The notes beneath the pieces were generated by a model, which was not told the DNA's origin, searched no databases, and saw only the letters and a list, made by a program, of their open reading frames with translations. Shown here piece after piece: positions 1-7,163 of a stretch of DNA of 15,981 nucleotides. Both the position numbers and the translations under genes were made by a program. The DNA is from a bacterium UBP12_UBA5184 (GTDB lineage: Bacteria > Vulcanimicrobiota > Vulcanimicrobiia > Vulcanimicrobiales > Vulcanimicrobiaceae). Within the stretch, counting starts at the first letter, position 1. Every line of letters begins with the position of its first letter. The stretch covers positions 1 through 15,981 of the forward strand of contig DHWK01000061.1 of NCBI GenBank assembly GCA_002413145.1, written 5' to 3'.

Positions 1-24
1 CTCGGAGATGTGTATAAGAGACAG
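1..24 (+). other. Nextera transposase adapter remnant (assembly artefact)
   Basis: Bases 6-24 are exactly the 19-bp Tn5 mosaic end used in Nextera/Illumina tagmentation libraries (AGATGTGTATAAGAGACAG). Bases 1-5 (CTCGG) match the end of the read-2 side adapter that precedes the mosaic end. This is synthetic library sequence left on the contig end, not a natural transposon end. Genuine sequence therefore starts at about position 25, and the contig ends here. Confidence 0.96.
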
Positions 25-117
25 GGTCCACACCTCGCAAGCACCAAAGTTCTGGCCGAACGGTGACGGCCGGTTTCGATCGGCGCCGCCCGAATATTAT
101 CGTACCGAGGAACTGCC
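25..117 (+). other. Leader of the first gene; possible tail of an upstream gene
   Basis: These 93 bases lie between the adapter and the first convincing start codon. Two frames are open from the contig edge. One ends at a TGA at 64-66, reading a short tail ending LASTKVLAER. Another stays open to a TAA at 158-160, overlapping the next gene. Neither fragment is long enough to recognise. The tail ending at 66 is the more natural arrangement because it leaves room for the ribosome binding site at 107-110, but this is only an inference. Confidence 0.3.
107..110 (+). promoter_or_regulatory. Ribosome binding site supporting the GTG start at 118
   Basis: GAGG lies seven bases before the GTG at 118. 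It supports that GTG as the start of the R3H ATPase, even though the frame is open further upstream and contains no other well-placed start. Confidence 0.6.
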
Positions 118-1692
118 GTGGCGGTTAATGGTGACGCCGTCTCCCCTGTTTTTGAGTTAACGCAACTCCTCGACATTTTTCCGCTGCCGATTCGCCAGGC
201 GCTCGTTCGCCTCCCGAATCTCCACGATCTGATCGAGGTGGTTCTCGACCTCGGGCGCCCGCCCGAAGCACGCTTCCCCGACGACTTCGTCTATCTCTCC
301 GACCACAAGATCAGCCTCGAGGACCTGGCGCACGTCAGTTCGCGGCTCTCGGAGTTCGGCGCCGACAACCGCGCCGGGATCGAGCAGACGCTGCACCGCA
401 TCTCGGCCGTGCGCAATCGGAACGGGAAGATCATCGGGATGACCTGTCGCGTCGGCCGCGCGGTGTACGGAACCGTCGACATCGTGCTGGATGTCGTGCG
501 CAGCGGAAAATCGATATGTCTGCTCGGCCCTCCGGGCGTCGGCAAGACGACGATGCTGCGCGAATGCGCGCGCACCTTGGCCGAAGATCGCAAGCGCGTC
601 GTGGTCGTCGATACCTCGAACGAAATCGCCGGCGACGGCGACGTCCCGCATCCCGGGATCGGCCACGCGCGCCGCATGCAAGTCGCCGATCCGACGCTCC
701 AGCATCAGGTGATGATCGAAGCCGTCGAAAATCACATGCCCGAGGTCGTCGTCATCGACGAGATCGGGACCGAAGCCGAGGCGCTGGCGGCCCGCACGAT
801 CGCCGAGCGCGGCGTACAGCTGATCGGGACGGCGCACGGCCGCACGCTCGAGAATATCCTGATGAACCCGACGCTCTCCGATCTCGTCGGCGGCGTCGGT
901 ACCGTGACGCTTTCCGACGAAGAAGCGCGCCGCCGCGGGACGCGCAAGACCGTCCTGGAACGCAAAGCTCCGCCGACCTTCGACGTCCTGATCGAGATCA
1001 ACGACCGTAACCGGCTCTCGATCTACAAAGACGTCAGCGAGACGATCGACGCTCTATTGCGCGGTTACCACCCGCAGCCGGAGGTGCGGCAGCGCCTGCC
1101 CGACGGCGACGTCAGCGTCGTCCAAGTCGCGGTCGCGGTGCCGGCCAAACGTGCCTCGGCCTTGGAACCCGACTACGGATTCGGCGAGGCAGAAGATGAA
1201 GCGCGTGACGCGCAGCTCGCGATCTTTCCGTATGGCGTCTCGCGCAACAAGATCGAACGCGCCATCTCGAACCTCGCGCTGAGCGCCTCGATCGCGCGCA
1301 AGTGGGACGACGCCGACGTCGTGCTCACGCTCAAGACGCTCGAGAAAAAAGAATCGGAGAAACTCCGCTCGATCGCCGCCGAGAACGTTCCGATTTATTC
1401 GATCAAGACGAATACGACCGCGCAGATCATGGTGGCGCTCAAGGATATCTTCAACTTGCCGACGATCGACGCCGAAGAGGTCGCGTTGCGCGAGGCGGGT
1501 GAGGCGATCTACAAAGTCTTGCTCGAGAACCGCACGGTCGAACTCTCGCCGCAGACCTCCTACGTGCGGCGCCTGCAGCATCAGCTTGCCGAGCAGCATC
1601 GCGTGCAGTCGCGCAGTACCGGTCTCGAGCCGAACCGGCGCGTTCTCTACTATCGCGGCCCCGAGTATTCGATAAGCGGGGCGTCGGCGTAG
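118..1692 (+). CDS. R3H domain-containing AAA ATPase (SpoIIIAA/Ycf45-like)
   Basis: This 524-residue protein combines a P-loop ATPase core of the SpoIIIAA/Ycf45 type with a C-terminal R3H nucleic-acid-binding domain. The Walker A motif GPPGVGKTT is at residues 137-145, and a Walker B strand ending in the acidic pair D214-E215 lies in VVVIDEIGTE. The core is preceded by an N-terminal region of about 120 residues. After a linker rich in charged residues (about 320-365), a second conserved region (about 370-450) leads into the R3H segment, where the signature R-x3-H is R484/H488. In known proteins R3H binds single-stranded nucleic acid; ATP-driven action on DNA or RNA is the likely role, with no precise function established. 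The start is GTG with GAGG seven bases upstream. A 23-bp gap precedes tmk, so an operon with tmk and holB is likely. It is not a sporulation protein in the strict sense: the R3H tail and length match the cyanobacterial/plastid-type relatives. Confidence 0.88.
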   Translation: MAVNGDAVSPVFELTQLLDIFPLPIRQALVRLPNLHDLIEVVLDLGRPPEARFPDDFVYLSDHKISLEDLAHVSSRLSEFGADNRAGIEQTLHRISAVRNRNGKIIGMTCRVGRAVYGTVDIVLDVVRSGKSICLLGPPGVGKTTMLRECARTLAEDRKRVVVVDTSNEIAGDGDVPHPGIGHARRMQVADPTLQHQVMIEAVENHMPEVVVIDEIGTEAEALAARTIAERGVQLIGTAHGRTLENILMNPTLSDLVGGVGTVTLSDEEARRRGTRKTVLERKAPPTFDVLIEINDRNRLSIYKDVSETIDALLRGYHPQPEVRQRLPDGDVSVVQVAVAVPAKRASALEPDYGFGEAEDEARDAQLAIFPYGVSRNKIERAISNLALSASIARKWDDADVVLTLKTLEKKESEKLRSIAAENVPIYSIKTNTTAQIMVALKDIFNLPTIDAEEVALREAGEAIYKVLLENRTVELSPQTSYVRRLQHQLAEQHRVQSRSTGLEPNRRVLYYRGPEYSISGASA

Positions 1693-1715
1693 TCCAGACA
1701 GAGCCGGGCCGGCCG

Positions 1716-2342
1716 TTGTTCGTCACCTTCGAAGGCATCGAAGCCTCCGGTAAATCGACGCTGCTCGAAGCGCTCGCCGAGCGCTTACGTTCGGAAGGCG
1801 TCTCGCTCGTGACGACGCGCGAACCGGGCGGCACACCGCTCGGCGCGCGCATTCGACAACTCGTGCTCGCGCCCGACGAGTGGGTCGCGCCGGCGGCGGA
1901 GGCATTGCTCATGACGGCCGACCGCGCCCAGCACGTCGCCGAACTCATCCGGCCCGCGCTCGAGCGCGGCACCTGGGTGCTGTGCGACCGCTTTGCGACC
2001 GCCACGCTCGCCTACCAAGGCTACGGTCATGGCGTCCCTCTCGAGGACTTGCGGCGGGGGATCGCCGTCGCGACCGAAGGCCTCGAGCCCGATGTGATCT
2101 TGCTCGTCGACATCCCGATCGAAGTTTCACAATCGCGCGTCGCGAGCCGCAGCGCTCAAAGCGGGCGGCTGGCCGATCGGATGGAGCGCGAAGACGGCGC
2201 TTTTCATACCCGCGTGCGCGACGGATACCTCGCGCTCGCGCGCGAGAATCCGCGGATGCACGTCCTCGACGGCCTTCAACCGGTCGAGAGCCTGCTGCGG
2301 CGTGCGCTCGAGATCGTCCGCTCGGAGGGGTCCGAAGGATGA
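1716..2342 (+). CDS. tmk: Thymidylate kinase
   Basis: This 208-residue enzyme phosphorylates dTMP to dTDP in the cytoplasm, an essential step of dTTP supply. All family landmarks are present: P-loop GIEASGKST at residues 7-15, the TREPGGTPLG segment at 34-43 that contacts the nucleotide, the DR motif at D91-R92 followed by F93, and the LID region RLADRMERE at 151-159 with its arginines. Basic residues sit in the LID and not in the P-loop, which resembles the E. coli-type arrangement. The length is normal for the family. TTG is chosen as start because the protein then begins a few residues before the P-loop, as usual; no strong ribosome binding site is seen. The stop overlaps the ATG of holB (ATGA), indicating translational coupling and shared expression of two DNA-replication functions. 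Confidence 0.95.
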   Translation: MFVTFEGIEASGKSTLLEALAERLRSEGVSLVTTREPGGTPLGARIRQLVLAPDEWVAPAAEALLMTADRAQHVAELIRPALERGTWVLCDRFATATLAYQGYGHGVPLEDLRRGIAVATEGLEPDVILLVDIPIEVSQSRVASRSAQSGRLADRMEREDGAFHTRVRDGYLALARENPRMHVLDGLQPVESLLRRALEIVRSEGSEG

Positions 2343-3388
2343 CCGGCCTCGCAGGCGGTCTCGAGTTCGACGTCCTCGGCGCCCACGCCGCGCTCGCGTT
2401 CTTCGGGACGATCGAGCCGGCGCGGCTCTCGCACGGCTATCTGTTCAGCGGCCCGGCCGGCGTCGGCAAGAAAACTTTTGCGCGGCGGCTCGCCCAGTCG
2501 CTCTTGTGTGAGACGCCGAAGGCGGGACTCCTGGGTTACTGTAACCGGTGCACCGGTTGCACGCTCTTCGTCGCCGGGACGCATCCGGATTTCGTCGAGT
2601 CCGGCGGCGTGGTCAAGATCGGTAAGGAAGCGGGCAGCGCGATCCACGACCAGGAGCTCACCGCGCGCGATCTCGTGCGCGAACTCTCGCTCCACGGCTA
2701 CCGCAGCGCGCACCGCGTCGTACTGCTGGGCGATGTCGAGTTCGCGACGCACGAAGCGGCCAATGCGCTCTTGAAGTTCTTCGAGGAACCGCCGGACGGC
2801 GTCGTCGTCATCCTGACGACCGACGCGCTCGGCACGCTCTTGGCGACGATCCGGTCCCGTTTTGTTGAAATCGCCTTCGGGGTTTTGACCAATGACGAGG
2901 TAACGCGCTTCTTGGAACGCGCCGGCGTCCCGGCGAAACGGGCGCGCTTGGCCGCCGACGCATCGCTCGGCAGCATCTCGCGCGCGCGCGAGGTTCTCGA
3001 GGGAGACGAAAGCGGTCTGCGCGGCGCCGCGTTCGCCTGGTTCGCCCAAGCGATGGCCGGTCGCGAACCCGATCACGGCTTTCTCCGGCTCGACGATCGC
3101 AGCCTCGCCGCCGGCGAAAAGCGCGCGCTGGTCGCAGAGATGCTCGAGGTCGTGCGGATCGCGGCGCGCGACTGGGCCGTCTACGCGCTCGGCGGCAACG
3201 ACGCGCCGCTGCTCGCGCCCGACCAGAAAAAACTCCTAACGACGATTCCGCGCCGCGAGCCGGGCGAGATCGTCGCGCTGCTCGCGGCGGTCGGCGCGGT
3301 CGCCAAACTCGCGCAGAGCAACGTCTCGGCCGGCCTCGTCGTCGACTTTCTTCGAATGCAGCTTGCGCCCCAGCAACCCTCGCCGTGA
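2339..3388 (+). CDS. holB: DNA polymerase III delta' subunit (clamp-loader ATPase family)
   Basis: This 349-residue AAA+ protein of the clamp-loader family acts in loading the sliding clamp at the replication fork. Walker A GPAGVGKKT is at residues 38-46. A four-cysteine zinc module typical of DnaX/delta' proteins is formed by C57, C68, C71 and C74. The segment ANALLKFFEEPP (141-152) and the sensor/arginine-finger-like IRSRF (171-175) follow in the usual order. The C-terminal part (about 215-349) is helical and poorly conserved, as in delta'. The ATG at 2339 is preferred over the longer open frame because it sits eight bases after a strong ribosome binding site (GGAGGGG at 2324-2330) and overlaps the tmk stop. 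The tmk-holB neighbourhood is classic. A short DnaX-like paralogue is the main alternative, but the neighbour and length favour delta'. Confidence 0.9.
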   Translation: MTGLAGGLEFDVLGAHAALAFFGTIEPARLSHGYLFSGPAGVGKKTFARRLAQSLLCETPKAGLLGYCNRCTGCTLFVAGTHPDFVESGGVVKIGKEAGSAIHDQELTARDLVRELSLHGYRSAHRVVLLGDVEFATHEAANALLKFFEEPPDGVVVILTTDALGTLLATIRSRFVEIAFGVLTNDEVTRFLERAGVPAKRARLAADASLGSISRAREVLEGDESGLRGAAFAWFAQAMAGREPDHGFLRLDDRSLAAGEKRALVAEMLEVVRIAARDWAVYALGGNDAPLLAPDQKKLLTTIPRREPGEIVALLAAVGAVAKLAQSNVSAGLVVDFLRMQLAPQQPSP

Positions 3389-3843
3389 GGTTGCGCCACG
3401 GGCTCGCCGTCGCCGCGGCGTCTCTGGTCATCGCCGGGCCGGTGGCGAGTCCGGGCGCGCCCGGGTACGAGATTGCGATCGTCGCCGGGGACGCTCAACG
3501 CGTCGTCATGCAAGCCGGCGCCGCGACGTTCGAGCCGCTGGTCGTCCACCTGACCGACGGCCGAGGCAGAGATGCCGCCGGTATCCCGGTGCGCTTCGCC
3601 TGCCTCGCGCCGCATGAGGGCTGTTACCTTGCTTCGCCGCAGGGCGGTGTTTCGGCGACGGTCTCGACCGGCCGGGACGGCCGCGCGGTTCTCGGCACTC
3701 GGAAAGGAGGCGTCTACGTCTACTGGACGCGCCAACTGTATACGCGCAAGAATCCATCGCCGGTGGTGGTCTTTGCGTCGTCTCCGAGCGGCGCGGGCGT
3801 GAGGTTTCGGCTCGTTCCGGTCAATCCGTATTCGTTGCTGTGA
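3385..3843 (+). CDS. Small exported protein with Ig-like (Big_1-type) domain
   Basis: This 152-residue protein has an N-terminal signal sequence: a positive start (MRLRHG) and a hydrophobic Ala/Val/Leu stretch to about residue 20, with a plausible cleavage site near ASPG or APG. The rest resembles a single bacterial Ig-like domain of the Big_1/invasin style. It has the segment FEPLVVHLTDGRG, then AGIPVRFACL, a loop with two cysteines (about C69 and C77, possibly a disulfide), and the repeat-like TGRDGRAVLGT that corresponds to the usual TdxxGxA turn. I do not recognise a specific family. It would be secreted or periplasmic. The GTG start overlaps the holB stop (GTGA), and its own stop overlaps the next GTG, so it is translationally coupled on both sides. 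Joint function with the downstream membrane protein is inferred from that coupling. Confidence 0.65.
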   Translation: MRLRHGLAVAAASLVIAGPVASPGAPGYEIAIVAGDAQRVVMQAGAATFEPLVVHLTDGRGRDAAGIPVRFACLAPHEGCYLASPQGGVSATVSTGRDGRAVLGTRKGGVYVYWTRQLYTRKNPSPVVVFASSPSGAGVRFRLVPVNPYSLL

Positions 3844-5585
3844 AGACTCGCATCGCCGTTGCGGCAATCGCTTTGTTCCCACTCGGCTGGATATTCAACA
3901 TCGGCCATTGGTCGCTGCCCGGCGATGCGGGCAGCATCGCTTGGTCGGTGGGATATGGGGGCGAGTACCTGCGGCGTCACGGCGTCTTCCCGGTCGTGCT
4001 CAACACCAACGCGTACGTCGGGATGGCGTTCCCCATCTACTACGGCTTCATCTTCCAGCCGCTCGCCGCGCTAGCGAGCGTCCCGCTGGGGGGCGATCTC
4101 GCGCTGCGGCTCGTCGTCGTCGGCTCATTCGTGTTCGAGCAATTTCAGGTGTACGCCACCGTGCTGCGCATCGCGGGCCGTTCGAGCATCGCCCTGGCGG
4201 TCACCGCCCTGACGGCGTTTGAAATATATCCGCTGACCGATTTCTACCAGCGCGGCGCGATAGCCGAATTTGTGGCGCTTGCGTGGCTCGTCTCGGCGAC
4301 CTGCCTGTGGTTCCGCTTCCTGCGAGAGCCGGATCCGATCGAGCGCCGGCGCAACCTCGTGTGGGCAGCTCTCTGCTTCACGCTCGCCGCCGGGACGCAT
4401 CCGGTTTACGCCGTTTACGGGGCGCTCTTCGCCGTTGCGGGCGCGCTGGTCGCGCTTTGGATGCGAGCGGAGCGGCGCGCGGTACTGCTCGAACTCGCAC
4501 TCGCGGCGCTCGCAATCGCAAGCGTCCTGGCGCCGTGGCTGTACCTCGTACGCTTCTATCCCCCGACGATCGTTTCGATCGAGCCGCCGATCTTCGTCCC
4601 GGGGATCGATCACGCGCTTTTCCGGCTCGCGCCGCTTCCTTTCGATGCGCGATTGCTCGTGGCGTCTGCCGCGCAACTTTCGACGCCCCACCTCGACACG
4701 CAGATCAGCATCCCGCTTCTTATCGTCGTCCTCACGCTCGCAATCGGATTCAGCGTTGGGCAGCGGAGCGCGAGCGGCAAGGTGCGGCTCGAACTCGCGT
4801 TTGCGGCGTGTTGTTTCGCGGGCGCGGCCGCGCTATACATCCTTTCGGTGAACGCGCGTCTCATGGCGCTCGCACCGTTTTTCCTGTGGAGCGTGCAGTA
4901 CGTCTATCGTCTCGTCGGTTTCATCGACGTCCTACTCTTTGCGGCGGTCTGTTTTCTCTTGCTGGCCTTCAGCCGTGCGAGGGCCGAGTTACCGCTCATC
5001 GCGCATCGCGCGATATGGTTCGCGGTGGCGATCGCGTTCGTCTCCGCCGGGATGAAGCTCGCCGAATCGGCCGGAAGTTCGGATTACAAAGTGCCGGGGA
5101 CGGCGCTCTTCGACGACCGTTCGAAGCTGATCGATTACCCCGGCGTGGCGACTTCGAATTACGCTTCCAACCAGGGTTTCCGCGACGAATTGCCGGTCGA
5201 CGTCGGCGCGCGCATCGAGGCGTCATTCCCGGTGGGAAGCGGCGCAAACTTCGGCCAGCCCGAGCCGGTCAAGGTTACGCTCGACGGCACGCGGATCAGC
5301 GCCGTTACGGCCGACGCGATCGCCTTCCCCTGGGGCCGGTTGGCCGTCGACGGCCGGCTTCTTCGACCCGGCGAGATTTTTGCGGTCGACGCGCCGCTGC
5401 GCAATAACGTGGAGCTACTCGAGGCCATCGTCGCGCGAACGTCGCTGACCGTAGGCTTCGCCGTCGTCCCCGATCCGCTCTGGTCGGCCCTGCGCACCCT
5501 GTCGCTCGCGACGCTCTTCGCGTGGATCGCCGTCGGCATCGTCCTGGCGCTCTTGCCGCGACTCATCTCCCGGCGCCGGCCCTAA
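3840..5585 (+). CDS. Multi-pass membrane protein, PTPS-related domain (PF10131-like)
   Basis: This 581-residue integral membrane protein has roughly ten to twelve hydrophobic segments between residues 5 and 405, a soluble domain at about 410-545, and a final membrane helix at about 552-574. The segment around residues 129-148, with YPLTDFYQRGAIAEF, matches the conserved Y...RGxxaEf motif of the membrane proteins annotated as 6-pyruvoyl-tetrahydropterin synthase-related. A later QYVYRLVGF (353-361) fits the same family. Despite the family name, these proteins are not pterin synthases; the fold resembles GT-C glycosyltransferases (PMT/GT39-like), and an envelope glycosyl-transfer role is a reasonable inference. 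The acidic residues near the start (around D29) could serve as the GT-C catalytic acid, which is unproven. GTG start, four-base overlap with the Ig-like gene. The stop codon overlaps the stop of the opposing gene. Confidence 0.75.
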   Translation: MKTRIAVAAIALFPLGWIFNIGHWSLPGDAGSIAWSVGYGGEYLRRHGVFPVVLNTNAYVGMAFPIYYGFIFQPLAALASVPLGGDLALRLVVVGSFVFEQFQVYATVLRIAGRSSIALAVTALTAFEIYPLTDFYQRGAIAEFVALAWLVSATCLWFRFLREPDPIERRRNLVWAALCFTLAAGTHPVYAVYGALFAVAGALVALWMRAERRAVLLELALAALAIASVLAPWLYLVRFYPPTIVSIEPPIFVPGIDHALFRLAPLPFDARLLVASAAQLSTPHLDTQISIPLLIVVLTLAIGFSVGQRSASGKVRLELAFAACCFAGAAALYILSVNARLMALAPFFLWSVQYVYRLVGFIDVLLFAAVCFLLLAFSRARAELPLIAHRAIWFAVAIAFVSAGMKLAESAGSSDYKVPGTALFDDRSKLIDYPGVATSNYASNQGFRDELPVDVGARIEASFPVGSGANFGQPEPVKVTLDGTRISAVTADAIAFPWGRLAVDGRLLRPGEIFAVDAPLRNNVELLEAIVARTSLTVGFAVVPDPLWSALRTLSLATLFAWIAVGIVLALLPRLISRRRP

Positions 5586-6313
5586 GACCAGCGCCTGCCG
5601 TACGAAAGATCGGCGTACGTCTTGGCCAAAACGAGCGCGACGTAGCTCGAGAGAATCGCCTGAACGACCGCGACGACGAGCGCCGCGACAAGGTTCGACG
5701 CCGGGACGCCGAGGGAAACGAGCCACCCGAGCAGATAACCGCTCGCGATTGCGCTCAGGATGTAGAACGTCAAAACGTAGACGACGAACACGAGGGCGGT
5801 CGGGAGCGGGCTGGCGCGCGCCCGTTCGAGCGAGATCTGCAGCGACGCGCCGCCGGGGATGCCGCCGATCGCCGCCGCCGGGAGCGTGTAGATGAAGAAG
5901 AACAGCGCAAGCGCTCCCAACGCGAGTGCGGCGATGGCGTTGAGGAAGCCGCCGATCTGGAGCGCCACGAAGACGATGAAGTTGAAACCCAGCGCCGCCA
6001 TCAAGATGTCGGGAAGCTTACGGCGCGCGTCGTCCCAAGTTTCCGAAAAATTGGTACGGCCGCGCCGCCAGGCATAATCCGCGCCGATGATCGCGACGGC
6101 GAGCCCGACTGAGTTGACCAGTTGCGCGATCAGCAGCGCGAGGCCGCCGTTGAGCGAACCGACGATCCCGCCGCTCATCGATCCGGCCATGAGCGTCAGG
6201 ACGATCTGCAACAGCGACGCCGCGAAGGGCGCGAGCAGGATCGACGGATTGCGGACCAGCAGTCCGGCGGCCCCGGCGTACGCCGACAGATCGACCGCGG
6301 GGCCGCGCCGCAA
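5582..6313 (-). CDS. Six-helix membrane protein of unknown function
   Basis: This 243-residue hydrophobic protein has about six predicted membrane segments (roughly residues 25-45, 55-80, 103-120, 122-150, 172-198 and 205-232). They are joined by short polar loops such as AWRRGRTNFSETWDDARRK (81-99). The middle reads PAAAIGGIPGGASLQISLERARASPLP, a pattern seen in uncharacterised membrane proteins with a repeated helix-pair layout. I do not recognise the family. The open frame extends much further upstream, but that part is a shadow of the neighbouring gene. The TTG at 6313, two bases after the mtnP stop, is the first sensible start and implies translational coupling to it. The stop overlaps the opposing gene's stop. 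Nothing in the sequence links it to methylthioadenosine metabolism beyond gene order. Confidence 0.72.
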   Translation of the reverse strand: MRRGPAVDLSAYAGAAGLLVRNPSILLAPFAASLLQIVLTLMAGSMSGGIVGSLNGGLALLIAQLVNSVGLAVAIIGADYAWRRGRTNFSETWDDARRKLPDILMAALGFNFIVFVALQIGGFLNAIAALALGALALFFFIYTLPAAAIGGIPGGASLQISLERARASPLPTALVFVVYVLTFYILSAIASGYLLGWLVSLGVPASNLVAALVVAVVQAILSSYVALVLAKTYADLSYGRRWS

Positions 6314-6315
6314 GT

Positions 6316-7113
6316 TCAGCGCGCGCCCACCAGCGCCGAGCCGCAGTTGCAGGTGCGCTCGGGCGGAATCGCTGAGATGATTCGGAAGATCGCCGCTTTC
6401 ACGCGCTCGTTGTTGCCGGCAAAAATCTTCATGACGCGTTCGTGCGAGACTGGTTCGACGTCGAGGCCTTCGAGGCCGACGTCGTAATCGGTGATCAGCG
6501 AGATGTTGACGTAGCATATCTGCAGCTCGCGCGCAAGATAGCATTCGGGGTATTGGGTCATATTGATGACCTCCCAGCCGGCCTGCTGGAACCACTTCGA
6601 CTCGGCGCGCGTCGAGAAGCGGGGGCCTTGGATCACCACAACGGTCCCGCGCTCGTGGGTTCGGATGTCGCCCGCCTTCAAGGCTTCGATCGCGATCGGG
6701 CGCAACTGCCCGCAATACGGGTCGGCGAATGAGACGTGCGTCGTGATCGGACCGTCGTAGAACGTATCCTTTCGCCCGGTCGTTCGATCGACGACTTGGT
6801 CGGCGACGACCATGTCGCCCGGTTTGACGTCGGCTTTGAGCGAACCGCAGGCGGTCGGGCCGATGATGCGGGTGACGCCCAGCTCCTTCATCGCCCAGAG
6901 GTTGGCGCGGAAGTTGATCGCGTGGGGGGGATACTGGTGCGCCTTCCCGTGGCGTGGCAGGAAGGCGACGCGCTTTCCGGCGACCTCGCCGATCGCGAGT
7001 TTGTCGCTGGGGGCGCCGTAGGGGGTCTCGACGTTGATTTCGCGCGCGTTTTCGAGGAGAGAGTAGAAACCCGACCCTCCGAAGACGCCGATCTCGGCTC
7101 GTTCCTCTGGCAC
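6316..7113 (-). CDS. mtnP: S-methyl-5'-thioadenosine phosphorylase
   Basis: This 265-residue cytoplasmic enzyme of the purine nucleoside phosphorylase (PNP/MTAP) trimeric family splits methylthioadenosine with phosphate into adenine and methylthioribose-1-phosphate, feeding methionine and purine salvage. Visible landmarks are the phosphate loop GGSG at residues 12-15, PRHGKAH at 53-59, the GPTACGSL segment at 85-92, QGPRFSTRAE at 162-171, NMTQYPE at 184-190 and the base-contacting TDYD at 208-211. The tail carries a CxC (C255, C257), as seen in several thermostable MTAPs. The start is GTG; no ATG, GTG or TTG exists upstream before an in-frame stop, and no clear ribosome binding site is visible. 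The alternative is a methylthioinosine or inosine/guanosine phosphorylase of the same family; the NMT and DYD motifs favour MTAP. Confidence 0.92.
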   Translation of the reverse strand: MPEERAEIGVFGGSGFYSLLENAREINVETPYGAPSDKLAIGEVAGKRVAFLPRHGKAHQYPPHAINFRANLWAMKELGVTRIIGPTACGSLKADVKPGDMVVADQVVDRTTGRKDTFYDGPITTHVSFADPYCGQLRPIAIEALKAGDIRTHERGTVVVIQGPRFSTRAESKWFQQAGWEVINMTQYPECYLARELQICYVNISLITDYDVGLEGLDVEPVSHERVMKIFAGNNERVKAAIFRIISAIPPERTCNCGSALVGAR

Positions 7114-7129
7114 CGGGCCGATTGTTCGT

Positions 7130-7149
7130 GGGGCAGCGATGCGCTCCCC
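7130..7149. repeat. Inverted repeat in the divergent mtnP / solute-binding protein gap
   Basis: GGGG (7130-7133) plus AGCG (7135-7138) can pair with CGCT (7142-7145) plus CCCC (7146-7149), giving an eight-base-pair stem with one bulged C and a three-base loop. It occupies much of the 50-bp gap between two divergent start codons, where it could be an operator or a leader hairpin. In GC-rich DNA such a structure can arise by chance. Confidence 0.3.
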
Positions 7150-7163
7150 TCGAAATTAGCAGC

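Noticed and set aside
6..24. Apparent Tn5-type transposon end
   Set aside because: It is exactly the engineered mosaic end, preceded by Nextera adapter bases and located at the very contig edge, with no transposase gene; it is library contamination.
95..100. -10-like hexamer TATTAT upstream of the first gene
   Set aside because: No credible -35 element at the right distance, and the implied transcript start would fall on the ribosome binding site; not strong enough to call a promoter.
1880..2338. Long N-terminal extension of the holB reading frame
   Set aside because: It overlaps the whole second half of tmk in another frame, is rich in Arg/Ala/Pro as expected for a shadow, and a strong ribosome site precedes the ATG at 2339.
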